Origin: Lingula anatina
Lineage: Eukaryota > Brachiopoda > Lingulata > Lingulida > Lingulidae
Direction: 5' to 3'
Assembly (NCBI RefSeq): GCF_001039355.2
Contig: NW_019775746.1
Span: 783,947 to 847,946, forward strand
Length of the DNA: 64,000 nt
The notes beneath the pieces are model-generated. The model worked only from the letters and a program-made list of their open reading frames with translations. It did not search any database and was not told the origin of the DNA. The position numbers and the translations under genes were made by a program. Each line of letters opens with the position of its first letter. The stretch's first letter is position 1. This document shows positions 26,455 through 39,400 of the stretch, piece by piece.

Positions 26455-29408
26455 CTACTCCACCAAAGGGCCGTACACTATATTATTATATATGTTATTT
26501 GGGGTGTTTACTGTATAGAACTTCTGCACAGCATACAAAAAGTCGTACTCATCCAGAAGCCCGTTCTGGTCACGATCGAGTAGCTGAAATGCGCCGCGTG
26601 CAGCCCTGATCAGACGAAACTGAGGTATCTGAGGGTGCTGGCATTTCATCCATTGTTCGTAATCGTAGAGAGAGACTCCTTCTCGGCCGTCAAACTCCAT
26701 AAAGGTGTGGACCTCGGCGTACATGGCAAACAGAAGGCGGTAGGCTCTTTCCTGAAAACAATGGAAATATACCGATCAGTTCTACGTGAAAACAAAATTG
26801 TTTCTGAAATTTATTCTGGAAGCAGACGATTCGGGTTCAACAAAACATCTACATCATGTACTTAGAAAGATTTACGACAATGACAAGCATTGGTAAATTC
26901 GTAATGTTGTGCGACAACTGGAATTTTATTTAAAAGAAGACAACCAGAACAATATTCGTCTATAATTTACATCAGTTATTATTCTTTGCTTCACCTCATT
27001 CGCTAATCTGCCCTTATTTCTAAACCCCTCTCCATTCCAATTCCCGCAAAATCTCGCTTTATTCTCAGGCGATTTTTGTTACTCATCATAACCCTTTGTG
27101 GTGCGGGATGCTTAAATATAGGATCACAAAGCAGACAATGGGTGCAGTAAAATTATGTACTTTTTCTACTTTCGGTACTTTCTGTACATCCTTGGGTCAG
27201 TTTAAACGCGGTTTCGGCTCACAAAGTGCTGAACTCTACAGCGTACGTTTTTTTGCATTAGGCATGGAGGGACAGTTTTGTCAACATCCGTAACTCGCCC
27301 TTTGGGTCGAAACACTTGGCACGTGAAGATCCGTTAATTACATAAACAACCGTGAATTATGATATCCTATATATTTAGTAAATGCTCTGATTTGAGACGA
27401 TATCGAGGTGATATCGCGGTCATCTACCATCAAACATAAAACCGACAGCTTGTGTGATGAGGGCAAACGACTGTATTGAATAGATAACCTCACTAATTTA
27501 CAGGTACAGGAAGCCGTATAATTAATTGACGACTTTTTTTAAAAAAAGAAAACAATAATAATAGTAAAATTAAATAAAATAAAAACATTTTTTCCGATTG
27601 TTCTCAAATTTTGGTAAAAATGTTTATGGAATTTTGTATTATTATTTCCGGTCCCTATCAAATCTATATCTGAGCATATCCCAACAATAAGTTTGAATTT
27701 TTTATTTAACATCCTTCAAGATAATATATGTACATCTTGGAATCTTAACCTAACCGTTGTTACCCCCAAAATGTATTTTAAACAATGAAAACATGCTACA
27801 AATGACAATGTAAAGAAATCACCTACATCTTTACGTCGGTTAGCAAAGACCTCGTACATGGCATCCACGAACGGAGCAAGCGTGATAGGTGGGCGTGGCC
27901 CTTCTCCGTCATAACCCCCCGCGAAGTTCTGCTCCCACAGAAGATCTGTCATCTCGTGGCGGATTTGATCCTTTCTCTCCTCACTCATGTCAGGGTGGCA
28001 TCGGATGATTTTCTCCGCAACGGCTTCGAAATCCGATCTGCTGATCACGCCATTCCCGTCGGTGTCTAGGCGTCGGAAAACGGTGCGAATTTTGCGGTTG
28101 AAGATCCGTCTTTCGCTGTCGCTACGGAGAAATGATATCGATTCCTAAAAAAAATGAGAGAGAAAATGGTTGATGCGGGTATTGGAATATGGTGCTACTT
28201 TGCTGACATAAACCCAAACAAATTTATGTCATTTTATGTCAGATCGTTACTCCCCCCTCCACGCCCCACCCCCACAAGCGACTGTTTTGTGTTGAATGTT
28301 TTGTTCTTAAACGAACAATTTAAAACCTTGTGGTTAACCTGCTTATTTTACGAAGTCTAGTCACTGTTTGAAACATTCACGGCACGGAATTATTCCAGAC
28401 CATGACCTAGCGTATGGACAGCTGTATAGGTCATTAATTGAATGAGCAACAGTCAGATACACAAATTTAAAAATAAAGAAAAAAGTTGCTAAAAATAAAG
28501 TCATTGAAAAGTGAATCACTTCAAAGCGCCTGTCAACATAACAAAATGCTGTTACATATTTAGGTCCGACTACAAAAGGATAAAATGACCCAAAAAGAGA
28601 GAAAAAAACACCTTTTTTGTGCATCATAAATTTCGGTAGCTATTTCTACATGTATTTAGGATTAGATTTCATTTCACATTGTGAACCAAAAATAAATAAC
28701 TAAAAAGGTACCAAATGTAGTTCGTTATTCGAGAAACCCTGGAAGCGTGCGCTTGGGGATGTTTTGTCTCCCAAGAAGCTGCGGTTTTTCGTCAGATTGC
28801 AATCGTTTTTTCTCTGTCCGATCAAAATACGCATAAGAATAAAAAGAATTCCGTTTCACCGTAGAATAATTTGTAATGTAACATTACCCTCCCTTTACTG
28901 AAAATGTACAAATGTAAAAGTGGAATTTAGTAGTGTGAAACTAACTGCTGCAAAATGTTCACTTTGCGGTTTTGTTTATAGCAATATAAATTACTCGCTG
29001 AAATAGTTTTTTATTGATATGTAAGCAGCTTTTCACGATACTAAAACACATTTTAAATGATCTATGCTTGTTGTAACCGTTATTTGGGGTGAGAAATATG
29101 TGTTTTAATTGATAAAAAATGTCACATTTTAAAGTTTTCAATTAAAAAAACAAGCAAATAATTGTCGTCTGGTCATTTTTGTTACGTAATGGGCGGTTTA
29201 AAAATATATTTCAACAAAGTCGTAAATATGGGCATATAAATGATCGAAAATACCTTAAAATTTGCTTTTCACGGCTTCAGACAAAACATTCCTCAATAAC
29301 ATTTCGATCTAAGAAATTGAGAAGACGTTTGTTACGAGGGAAAAATCTTACCTGCTGACTCAGTCCAATCACCACAAAAAAGAGTACTGCTATCAAGTTC
29401 TTCATCAT
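26455..29408 (-). CDS. Secreted EF-hand calcium-binding protein, sarcoplasmic-calcium-binding-protein-like (three exons)
   Basis: Minus-strand exons 29352-29408, 27827-28144 and 26455-26751 join in phase 0 at both junctions (GT-AG) to encode 223 residues. Exon 1 is exactly a signal peptide (MMKNLIAVLFFVVIGLSQQ). A canonical EF-hand loop occurs at about residue 46 (DTDGNGVISRSD) and another near the C-terminus (DRDQNGLLDEYD). Two further helix-loop-helix segments are degenerate: GGYDGEGPRPPITLAPF has an insertion, and EFDGREGVSLYDY lacks the usual first Asp. Four EF-hands with Asp at the last loop position resemble sarcoplasmic calcium-binding proteins, which are cytosolic. The leader implies a secreted or ER-lumen relative, perhaps extracellular calcium handling or biomineralisation (inference). 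Exons 2 and 3 are clearly GC-richer than their introns. Confidence 0.87.
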
Positions 29409-29551
29409 CTTTGGTCGACTTGAATTTGTAGATTTTCGATGAAATAAAGCTAGAAAATCTTAATCTTGTCCAGTATCTTCACTTGAGTTTTCTCTTTCTG
29501 GCTCTTTCTCGAAGTGGCGTGAAAGTGTGCTTGAGGCTGCATCGGCTGCGG

Positions 29552-29558
29552 CTTATAT
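29552..29558 (-). promoter_or_regulatory. Candidate TATA box of the EF-hand gene
   Basis: On the minus strand the sequence reads AATATAAGCCGC about 145 bases upstream of the start codon. That leaves room for a short 5' leader. No initiator is confirmed. Confidence 0.4.
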
Positions 29559-31027
29559 TGGTTTTGGAGCGCTCCCTGTCGAGTTGCCACGCCTCAAGGA
29601 AGACAAGTCAAGAGCACTTGGGACCCTCGAAAAGTACATGGTAGTTTCGGAAATACTTATGTTACACGGTGAAACCTGGTTTACAACGGAAGTGCACTAT
29701 TTGACATGTTTCATGAATGGAAGCTTTTTAATTTACACACACGTGTTGCTGAGATCTGTGGTAACAGAGTACCAGGGTAATCTTCAACAGGAGAGTAAAG
29801 TCTAAAACAAGTCTTAGTAAAGACTGCTAAGAAATTTTGGAAACGTGTATTTGTTTTTACCCTAATAGATTAGATAAAGCCGATCATTTATTATCAGTCC
29901 CCTTTTTGTATTTGTTTATATTTCTTAATCATACTATTAAACTTTGCCATTTTTTTTTCATTTTTGTGAGGATCAATTTTAATATGATAAAATGATAATT
30001 TATATGCATTTACATCATACATACAATGTATAATTATAAGAATTTGATAACCGTGTAATTCGAGTATGTTTTCATTGCGGTTAGGAGTAGACATAAATTT
30101 CAGCTTGCAAACATTTTCAGCTTCTAACCAGCATTTCTTTTCACCTCATCTGAAGGAGCATTGCGTTCATTTAAGGTACTACAAATATTACATTTTTAAT
30201 GTTTATCTATTTTTATATATTAATTGGGCTACAATCGCTAGCATCATAGTGTTTTTCTTTCTTTTTTTCATCTTTGAACATGATTCGAACAATATATGCT
30301 GGGGAAGAAGAAAGATAAAATTCATATATTGCTATGTAGTTATTCTCTCACTTAAATGTAAAGGGACAAAATAAATTTCAAGAATAAACGAATTAAGTGC
30401 TTCCTATCCGAAACACGTGGGTGAATCTTTAAAATGTGATTGGCTGATTCGAGAGATCACACTTCCGGAAGCATTTGAGAAATGACGTTTTACAAAGCAC
30501 AGGAGACCTATTTGCTCCGGAAATTTTGAAGTTTTTCGAAGAATACATCTGAGGCTTGAGCTTCAGTAACAAAGTGCTTTGCCATTATGTTATTAACTAT
30601 AACTCATTTTTTGCTATGTTGGAAGTGAGAGATTTCCACTGTTACTTACTTTCCACTGTAGCAGTGGGTGTACTTTTGCACTGAGGAGGATGGCGAAGGA
30701 CGAATGTACTTTTAAAAGTTATGCTGGTTTTTCTGTTACAATTTATTTACCCTACCCATTTTGCACCTATCTTTTGCTTTAGTGCCCTTTGGTCAATCTG
30801 TTTGAAAAAAGGTATGAGAATGTGCTACACTGATCCATAGACTTGTCTTACAATGTAGTTCCTTTATAGGTAATTTTCCTTGGTCATGCAAAATAATAAC
30901 AGGGCCATACATGCACGTATCTACGGAAAACAAAGCCTTTGGCAAGTACTGAAATTATGTAAATGTCAATGTCTAAATGTCTGCCTCGCATTTTTAATTT
31001 ACTTGACTGTAAATTCACCTCCCCCCC

Positions 31028-31309
31028 NNNNNNNNNNNNNNNNNNNNNNNNNNNNNNNNNNNNNNNNNNNNNNNNNNNNNNNNNNNNNNNNNNNNNNNNN
31101 NNNNNNNNNNNNNNNNNNNNNNNNNNNNNNNNNNNNNNNNNNNNNNNNNNNNNNNNNNNNNNNNNNNNNNNNNNNNNNNNNNNNNNNNNNNNNNNNNNNN
31201 NNNNNNNNNNNNNNNNNNNNNNNNNNNNNNNNNNNNNNNNNNNNNNNNNNNNNNNNNNNNNNNNNNNNNNNNNNNNNNNNNNNNNNNNNNNNNNNNNNNN
31301 NNNNNNNNN
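31028..31309. other. Assembly gap (run of N)
   Basis: 282 undetermined bases, flanked by a C-run on the left and soon followed by a (CT)n tract (about 31339-31367). The gap is probably a low-complexity sequencing failure. Confidence 0.99.
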
Positions 31310-31334
31310 GGTCCATTTATCAGAGCGCTTGCTT

Positions 31335-31371
<37 letters not shown>

Positions 31372-32325
31372 GGAAGTGAATACGGGTTTGTGTGTACTTT
31401 TGGAAGGACTACAAAGTTATACCAAGTGAACACTTCCCTCGGTTCGTGCTGAAGAGCCTGGGATTGGTTTGTACATGTATATATATACACACACAGGTGG
31501 GCTGGCACTTTGTGGGCAGTGATCGTGACTGAGCAGGTGCGTAGGAGGCAAAGCAAAGACCGAACCATTCAGAAAAATTATTACCACTGGAGTGCTCCCT
31601 CCCCTCCCCCTCGTCCTGCGCTTATTAATGATGCATGAATGCGCATTTTTATAGTAAGCAGACGGGTCGGGACAGGTGAACTGTTCCCTTATATTTTATC
31701 CGAAGTTAAAAAAATACTTAATACTGAAATAGGTGTTTAAATCAGTATAATTAATCTAATTTTTGTCCAAGATAGAGGTGCGGTAGTGAAATATGGCGCA
31801 TTGTTTGTAAGATTTTAGGAATAGCTAATGTTTAGACGGATAGTTCTTTTTTTAACTGGAACAATGGAAGTTACAACTAACAGTGAGAGAAAAGTTTATC
31901 GAGATCATCTTTTAATGTATTTTCAATGATCAAATCTTTATATCGACTATAACATCACCGTGTATATTCAAACGCATTTTCCTCATTTCTCGCCATTGTA
32001 TTCCCTGTGAGAGCCTTTGACACTGAACAAATGTTCGGATGTGGATGAACATTTTTTTCCAGTGACTGGGTTTTTTATCTGTGTAGTGACTGTTACTGCA
32101 GCTTATATTTCTAAATGAGTTTTAAGTTTTCTTTTTTCACCATCTTGATCAATACACGTTACCAAAAATAACCCCACACCCGTGTGTTCTCGACTATAAA
32201 TAATTGAATACATACGGTGTATTCAAAATATGTTTAAATAAATGAAGCCGAAATGTTTGAACTCTGACATGTCACACGACAGAAACACCAAAACTGGGTA
32301 CATTTATTGTACAGTTTATGTACAG

Positions 32326-32587
32326 AACTAAGTTCTCGCCTTCCGCCTTTGAGCAAACCGGTTGTTATGTATCCATACGCAGTTACAGTATTTCTGACTT
32401 AAATGCACTCTGCAACTCTAAACGTCCTGCTGGGATTCCATGTTCGGGAATACGTGACCCAACCGGTCGTGTGTACACTGTACGTGTAGGGGCTTACGTG
32501 ACAATAAGTGTAAATGAAAGGGTTAACGTGTACTTTAACGTCTCTGAGGCGCACTGTACTTCAACTTTGCATCTGTCAAAGAAAAAG
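32326..32587 (+). CDS. Possible internal exon of an unidentified extracellular protein
   Basis: An open segment is bounded by ATGTACAG at the left and AAAAAG/GTGAGA at the right, so it fits an AG-exon-GT unit (entry in the third codon position, exit in phase 0). The reading has five cysteines, one N-x-S site (NVS) and balanced residues (for example EQTGCYVSIRSYSISDL and DPTGRVYTVRVGAYVTI). This is unlike the compositionally skewed spurious frames nearby. No matching upstream or downstream exon was recognised, and the family is unknown to me. It could be a lone relic. Confidence 0.35.
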
Positions 32588-32794
32588 GTGAGAAGTGATT
32601 TACTGATCTGTAACTTGGTCAAAAATGAAATATTTTGGTTATATCAAAGCACAGGTGGGCTTCAAGCTCTTTTTGACTTAAAATCATAACATCCATAATT
32701 AACCGCTTCTTTGTACGTTACAGCTTAAAGTGGCCATTTGTGAAATTTAAGTGGAAAACAAACAGAGGGAAGCCATAATTTTTATTTTACCTCT

Positions 32795-32887
32795 CCTCCA
32801 ATAGTTCGGTGCTGATTCTGACCGCCTTTCTCAGAACAGGTTCATTCCCTGATGATGATCCTCTAGATCGTCACCGAACATTGGAGG
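32795..32887. repeat. Near-perfect 16-bp inverted repeat with 60-base loop
   Basis: CCTCCAATAGTTCGGTG at 32795-32811 pairs with CACCGAACATTGGAGG at 32872-32887, with one bulged base. The loop includes CCTGATGATGATCCTCTAG. The ends resemble termini of a dispersed element, but no target duplication was seen. Confidence 0.6.
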
Positions 32888-35555
32888 TATACTGCATTTT
32901 CAATATAAGCTGTTCAAAAAATACTTCTTTGTCTTGACAAATTGCTACCACACAGCGCTCATCGTTCAACCATGTGGTCCAAAACTGAATAAAGTTATTC
33001 TTCCATTCATCCATACTGAACACATGACAGAAGGAGACATTCACAGTTTAAATTTCAATATTGAACTGTCTTTCGTTTTTTATACCCCATGTCACCTTCG
33101 ATAACCTTGGGGATTTCACGGGATATGGAAAAGAGTGGGATTAGAAATAATGGTAAACCATCGAGTCCACATCGGGGGCAAACCATAAAAGCTGAAAGGG
33201 TTTATCCACGGATATTTATTGCTTTTTCATCATGTTTCGCGTGTTGCCTTTACAGTAAAAGTGAGCCTCAACGCGCACTGATTTTTGCACGCAGTTTAAG
33301 GCCGGATGATTCCCACTCTAACACCGAAAGCAGTGATATAAATAAAGGTTACCTTCAATAAAAGAAAATCAATGAAAATCAAAAGAAAAATGAAAAGAAG
33401 AAATGATGCGAACGACACTTATGAAGATTGTAAAGTCGCATGTCTTTAAGTAAAATATGAGGTACCTAACTTTGTGGTTAGCAATACAATGTTTTTTTAA
33501 GCACCGTCTTATTTACTGGCCGTTCATGTTCAACCAAGGTCGCAGGTACTTTTATATTACCGCCCTAGTAGCAACATGACTTACCGTATTTCACGCATTT
33601 ATCATTTATACCACTACTACTACTACTACTGTGTACGAAATTTAGGCAAAGCTATTTTTCATTTGTCGGCGAATTTAATGAAAGTCCAACTGATCATGTA
33701 ATTGTTTAAAAGCATTTTGTCTCTTCAGCTGTCTCACCATTAATGCTGTTAAAACTGCTGTTTAAAGACCTTTGCGAACCAGTTTCCGGGCAGAGAGAGG
33801 GTCAAACCAATTTGTGGTTAAATTTGACCATTGAACAATCGGGCAGACCGTTGTTTTAATTTAGTGTCGTTTGTACTATTTATGTTCAAAGCCTTATCGA
33901 TCTAGCCATTGGACAGAGAAACACAGTTGGAGCCTGCGGTGGGTTTGGAGTAATTGTAAATTACCGCCGTCTAGGGCATTGGCATTTTTTTTTTTTTTTT
34001 TTTTTTTTACATTTTGAGAATGTGAGCATTTCAAGGTTTGACCCATTCCGGATGTACTATTGTCCTAACAGCAGTATGGACCCTAACCATATGAAGACTC
34101 ATTTGAGGGACGGAAAATGTTGCACCCAAAATTGGCAACTCCAAGAAAAACAATAATACATGTAACAACAGAATGTTGTTTTTCAAATTTTAGAAACCCA
34201 TAAAATTAAATGACCTCAAATAGCAAACACATTTAATATTTGAGCTACTAGTACAAGTTTATGGCACAGGAGAAGGGTAAAATGAAACTCTTTTAGCTTG
34301 AAATGTGAGCTCCCGCCTGTATATTCATTGACGGTGGACTGACAACAACGAAGTCTAGAACTTACTTTATATAATAAGAGGTACGTTTAAAACCAAATCG
34401 TTACCATTGTTTTCCAAAACCCATACATTAAAAAACACGGAAGTGCAACAAGAATAATTCCCCGGATTGCTTTTGCGTGGTTAAAATTGGAGTCATGCTG
34501 AAAAAGAAAAACAGCAGCCAATTTATATAAATATTTACTTGAAATACATTCAGAAGACATTTGCTATTTTAAGACTAATGGCCAAGAGCTACAACAAAAT
34601 AAAAACAAGATGAAAAAGTGATATTAGTGTTTTATTTGATTTGATTTTATTCTCATTAAATTTACCTGCGTCAGCATATCTGGGTATCCCTTGATTTCCG
34701 GTTCGGCTCATGTCTTAATTACGACGGCGCCATTAACAAGATAAACCGAAAAAAAACAAGGAAAAGAAGACAGTGTAGGCCTTCCATGCAAAAAAATAGC
34801 CTGTTGACACGAACTTTAGTTCAAAAAAGAAGGAAAAAATAGTGCCTCTCACCCCGTCCCATTGGGATTCACATTAGCCGATGATTGATTTCATTCTATT
34901 TGAAACAAGGTGGGCTGAAATGTAGTCTAAGGCTCCTAGATCACCCCTTGATAAGCTGTTAATCCATTTAACAATCAGAAGTTGTTCTTAATGAACCGTG
35001 GTGATTTTGGACGTTAACTACGGAAAGACGCGTGACGCTACACATTACGCCATTGGTGAGGATGAATCAACTTAACAACCAACTGGGAAACGCTGTTTTA
35101 ATCACCAAAACGAGACTGCATTACCCGCCAACACCGTCTCCTAAATAACACCTACCGCACTCGGTGTTTAATTTCGCAGTTGGACGTTCCTTTAAATTTC
35201 TCTTTGATTGGCTTGCAGTAACAGTGTATAATGTTTTGTTCAGTCAGATGAGTGTGAGAGCGTACTTGAGTACCTACCACATTGTTATGATCAGGTACAT
35301 CAAGATGCACTGTGAATCCTGATTTGCATTGTTTGAAATGTGTCGAAAATGAAGTAAAATTCCGTTTTATCCACAAAGCCAGAGACTTTCTTTTTAAAAG
35401 CAAACTCTGCAGTTAGTTGTTTTTCTACAAGTGCCTAATACGCTTTCATGAACCGTATAGACACAAGTTTTGCTCTAAAGTAATTCTTGTATGTAAAACA
35501 ATGTTAATTGGGTGCCACAGACGAAGAATTTAAATAAAACCTAGGCTTAGGGTGC

Positions 35556-35775
35556 TTTCCCAGAGATTTAGATCGATCTAAAGATTAAGATTTAGATCGA
35601 CCTAACTCCCTGGGGGTTCACGCTAAATTGCAGTCAGCCGAGCTGGCACCATAGTTAATTACCCCCTAACATCTTTTAGTAGGCGGGACAGACGCTTAAG
35701 CCGGCCAAGCTGAAAGTAATCTAGTGAGACTCCCCACAGGGATAGATCGATCTAAAAATCTACTGGTGTGATATG
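35556..35775 (-). mobile_element. Small element with GATCGATCT-rich ends, copy 1 (inverted relative to 50716-50929)
   Basis: This segment matches the reverse complement of 50716-50929. Shared blocks include TTTAGATCGATCTA at the ends, CCTAACTCCCTGGGGGTTCACGC, GGCGGGAC and CTAGTGAGACTCCCC. Both ends carry AGATCGATCT-type palindromic motifs, so the termini are inverted repeats. It is non-coding and about 200-220 bp. Exact boundaries and target duplication are not resolved. Confidence 0.7.
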
Positions 35776-37646
35776 ATTGTCCATAGACGTACGAGTTAAT
35801 AATCTAGGAGAAATGTTTTGAATGCGTTGTTATCTTTTTATCGGTTTCTTGGGATATCCATGAGAAAAAGTTGCAATAATGGAATTAAGAAGTTACCAAA
35901 GAATGTATAGCTGTAGCTGAAAGACGACTACGCATTGCCTCTATATGTTCGTTAGTTTTTTTTTTTTTTTTTTTTTTTTTCAGACTTGCATATTCTAGAA
36001 GTTTGCTTGTTCATTAAAAGTGTTCAGTCTATGGAAACACCAATCCTGTACTGACCTAGGGTCAGTGAACTACGCTGACCAAGTGTCAGTGAGAATACTC
36101 TTGGTGCGGAAGAGTAACTCTGTTATATTGTGTTACATCTAGATGTACAGATGCTGAGCTTACTTATACCGCAATTACGTGCACACTAAAATCGGGGCGT
36201 AAGTAATCGTAGGACCTGTGCTATATGTAATGAACACACTTTGGACAACGAAAGCCAAAATACGTAATTAATCCGTGTATTTATTATTTTCAAGTGTACT
36301 GTTTGTAAAAGAGAGAAAATGCAAAAATTATCAATCTACTCAACGTAGGCTACTTCCGACTTGAGATTCACACCCTTGGCAAGGACTTTGGGTTCAATTG
36401 TACGTAGTCACACAGGCTTGAGATTTTCCCGTGAATGTGACGAACAGCAATGAGGGAGTTCTAATGAATGCGATAGTGGCGATAAAGCAAAGCAATCAAA
36501 TGACTGTTCACCCGGGATCTCAAGATTGTGCCAGGACTCCTAACCAAAATACAAGTAGCACGCTGGTAGTAAATAAAAATTAACGACAGGCGCTGTTCTA
36601 CACCGTGTTCCTTTCAAAAGACGGACTGAATATTTCAAGATGATGTTCACAGGCTTTAATTCCTGAGTCTGATTTATGTTCCATAGTTATAACAATGAAA
36701 TTTACATTGATGATAAAATTAAATAACTTATTTTTTAAATCAAATATTTTTCATCAGCAGATCGATTTCTAACTATTTCTACGTGTTAAAGAGGTGGTCA
36801 GACATCTCCTGGACAATGAATATATCTGACATTTATCTCCCCTCCTCCCTTTTGAATATAATAAAATATATACGGGGAGATACATGTATAATATATTTAT
36901 AAGTATAATCATGATATATCTCCACAGCAAGGTATTCAGGTAATATGCATTAGTATGTATGTGTCTGTATACAGATATATAAAACGTCGTGGTCTTTCAA
37001 TGTATGAATCATTCCCATGACTCCAGTGCATGAAACTAGAAATTGTTCCCTTTATTGCAGGGTGCAGTGGGGCCCAAGAACAAATTTAGCTTTGGAGCTC
37101 ATTTGGCACCCTTATTGGGCATCTTGATACATCCAAAATGGCCGTCAATTCTCGTATAAATATACACATTTCATTCCCATTTAACAACAATAAAGCGAAC
37201 GGCTTCCTGACATGTATTGTATTTACGCACCAAAAATTATAAATAAAAATACACAAATAACAGATAATAAGAGCCTTCACAATCACCACTTACTTGATAG
37301 TCTTCTAAAACTTCAGAAAGTATAAGTTAGAAAAAGTAGTCAAAATTCAGAAAAAAAACGGCTGCCGTCTTAGAAAATTCTGATGATGGTAGCATCACAG
37401 AAAATTTCTCAGACTACACATTCAATTCCATTTATATAGATTCATATTTCATATATACAACGTCTGGGCTTTAGAAGTTCGATGTTAACCTAGAGTTCCT
37501 ATAAAAACTGTTCTGACAATCACACCACCCAAAATTTAATGACGAAGAAGAATCTGATAGCAAACTCCGCCGAAGAGTGTAAAATACTCATCTAAAATTA
37601 AATTAAATAAAATTCCCTTGAAAGAAAGGGGACAGCTACGGTATAA

Positions 37647-38960
37647 TTATACTACTGGCAATGAAAAATTATTAACTGCGAGGCTGTACACTGTATCAGG
37701 AACAAATGGCTGTGGACGACGGATTCCTAGTCGAAGAAGTTTTCTTATTTCTGGTTTTTCCCGCCAAATTAATTTCTTCTTGATCATTGGATGATTATAA
37801 TCCCAGTATTGATAAATAAAATCCGGCGTAACTATGTAAGAGTGGTTGCCTTTTCTCTTTGGCTGTCCTGGCATGTTAATGGTTGGACCTGGTTGGAGGT
37901 CGCCTGGATTATCCAACGCAGATTGGCCTTTCAATATGGCTTCCAAATAGGGGTTGGCGGTGCTGGGGTTGGAATTTGTTTTCGAAAGTAAGGCAGACCA
38001 GACGTAGTCCCGAGGTTTTCGGTAATCAAAATACTGTTTGTATCTATCCTTTGAAACGTTTCTTCCTGAAATTGGGTTGAAGACACGAAGCGAGTTGCAC
38101 TGAAATCGATAGCTGTGATACAGTATCGCCATCAACTGTTTAGCAGTCCAAGCTGGATAAAACCACGATTCATAGTCCAAATGTAAATCATACGGCAGAA
38201 GAAACGATAATGTATCCCTGTGAAAGGCATTAAAGCACTCATCGAAGTCCCAGTGTAAATTCACGGATTGATATGTGTTGACGAACTGCCTCCTCATGTC
38301 CTTGTATCTTACATAACCAACGGCTGGCTGATAATACATCAAAAACTCCTCAAATCGCCGAAAAGGGTCTTGGGACATTTCAGACCATGGTTTCCAGTTA
38401 ACGTCGCCGTCGGATCTTATTGATAGGATAACGTCGTCATCCATAAATATATAATACTCATACCCGCCGTCTAACATCTGGACAGCTAAGTTTACCGCGT
38501 GCTGAAGCAAGGCATTTCTCCCGGCGAAGATTGACGTATTTGGTGCGTAAATGTCCCCCGACATGTCTGCAAACGTCAGCCAGATGACGTCTCTTTCTTT
38601 GGTCTCTTCTAAACCTTCGACGACACCTTTTGTTGGGCTCGAGATGAGATACACAAACCGTTTCCCTGACAACGAACTGTAGTTTCTCTGCTTGACCACA
38701 ACATAACTACGGCCAGATGTAAATACTTCGGGCTCCAGCAAATTGATATCTGCTCCCTCTATTCTGTGTGGCGCTTTATTAGTCCCTTTTGTTGAACAAG
38801 GTATGGCTTTTAACTCATAATATACCAGAAGAATGTCATATATCCGGCGGGAAATCAATACCAGGGCTAACGAGATAGCTGTTAAGATGAAGCAGAGCAT
38901 TATTCTCTTTCCTCTCATTTTTGCAACAGTTACAAGTATGTTTTTTCGCCGAAACATCAT
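37647..38960 (-). CDS. Putative GT-A-fold glycosyltransferase, type II membrane protein, copy A
   Basis: A single-exon frame of 437 residues. A short basic cytoplasmic start (MMFRRKNILVTVAKMRGKR) is followed by one hydrophobic helix (about 20-48) and a lumenal domain, the usual Golgi glycosyltransferase topology. The domain has GRNALLQHAV and then YYIFMDDDVIL, whose acidic triplet at about 174-176 fits the metal-binding DxD motif. Later come HWDFDECFNAFHRDT and LLPYDLHLDYESWF, resembling acceptor-site or catalytic acidic segments in GT-A enzymes. N-x-S/T sites are present. No named family could be assigned from memory; donor and acceptor are unknown. A close paralogue lies at 44139-45464. The similarity extends into the 3' flank, which shows recent duplication. 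Confidence 0.85.
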   Translation of the reverse strand: MMFRRKNILVTVAKMRGKRIMLCFILTAISLALVLISRRIYDILLVYYELKAIPCSTKGTNKAPHRIEGADINLLEPEVFTSGRSYVVVKQRNYSSLSGKRFVYLISSPTKGVVEGLEETKERDVIWLTFADMSGDIYAPNTSIFAGRNALLQHAVNLAVQMLDGGYEYYIFMDDDVILSIRSDGDVNWKPWSEMSQDPFRRFEEFLMYYQPAVGYVRYKDMRRQFVNTYQSVNLHWDFDECFNAFHRDTLSFLLPYDLHLDYESWFYPAWTAKQLMAILYHSYRFQCNSLRVFNPISGRNVSKDRYKQYFDYRKPRDYVWSALLSKTNSNPSTANPYLEAILKGQSALDNPGDLQPGPTINMPGQPKRKGNHSYIVTPDFIYQYWDYNHPMIKKKLIWREKPEIRKLLRLGIRRPQPFVPDTVYSLAVNNFSLPVV

Positions 38961-39400
38961 CTAGATATGCACCTGAACTTACATGGTTGAATATAACATC
39001 ATGAAATACATTACTTAAATGGTCCTTATCACGCGATCAGAGTACAAGATGTCCGTAATGTATACGGACACCAAACCTCCCCACAGGCAGACCAACGCAG
39101 ACGAAATTCACTTGACTTCACGCTAGGATAACGCAACGTTTCAATATAAAACGCCACTGTATATAACTTACACGGAAAGAAGATGAACCCCAGCACAACA
39201 CTTCATTAAACTTTCATACTTGTTCATATAGATATATTAAAAGGGGAAGATTCTCAGTGTGGTTAACCGATGTACCAGCTGCGCTTTGTTTGTGACCCAG
39301 ATACGTATCTCTCTGCAAGTGGAAAGCTGAGTAATGACGTCAGTTTTACGCACAAATTATCGACGTACAGAAACGTACAAAGACTTAGCCATAGACTTTG

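Larger units (their letters stand above)
29409..37646. other. Long mainly non-coding interval between the EF-hand gene and the glycosyltransferase-like cluster
   Basis: Apart from the gap, the exon-like segment, the inverted repeat at 32795-32887 and the mobile element at 35556-35775 listed separately, this stretch holds AT-rich unique sequence. It also has a short (CTA)n near 33611-33630 and long T-runs near 33987 and 35958. No gene is supported. Confidence 0.5.

Noticed and set aside
39140-39170. TATA-like sequences upstream of glycosyltransferase-like copy A
   Set aside because: Several AT-rich near-matches occur in both directions and none is at a decisive position, so no promoter is called.
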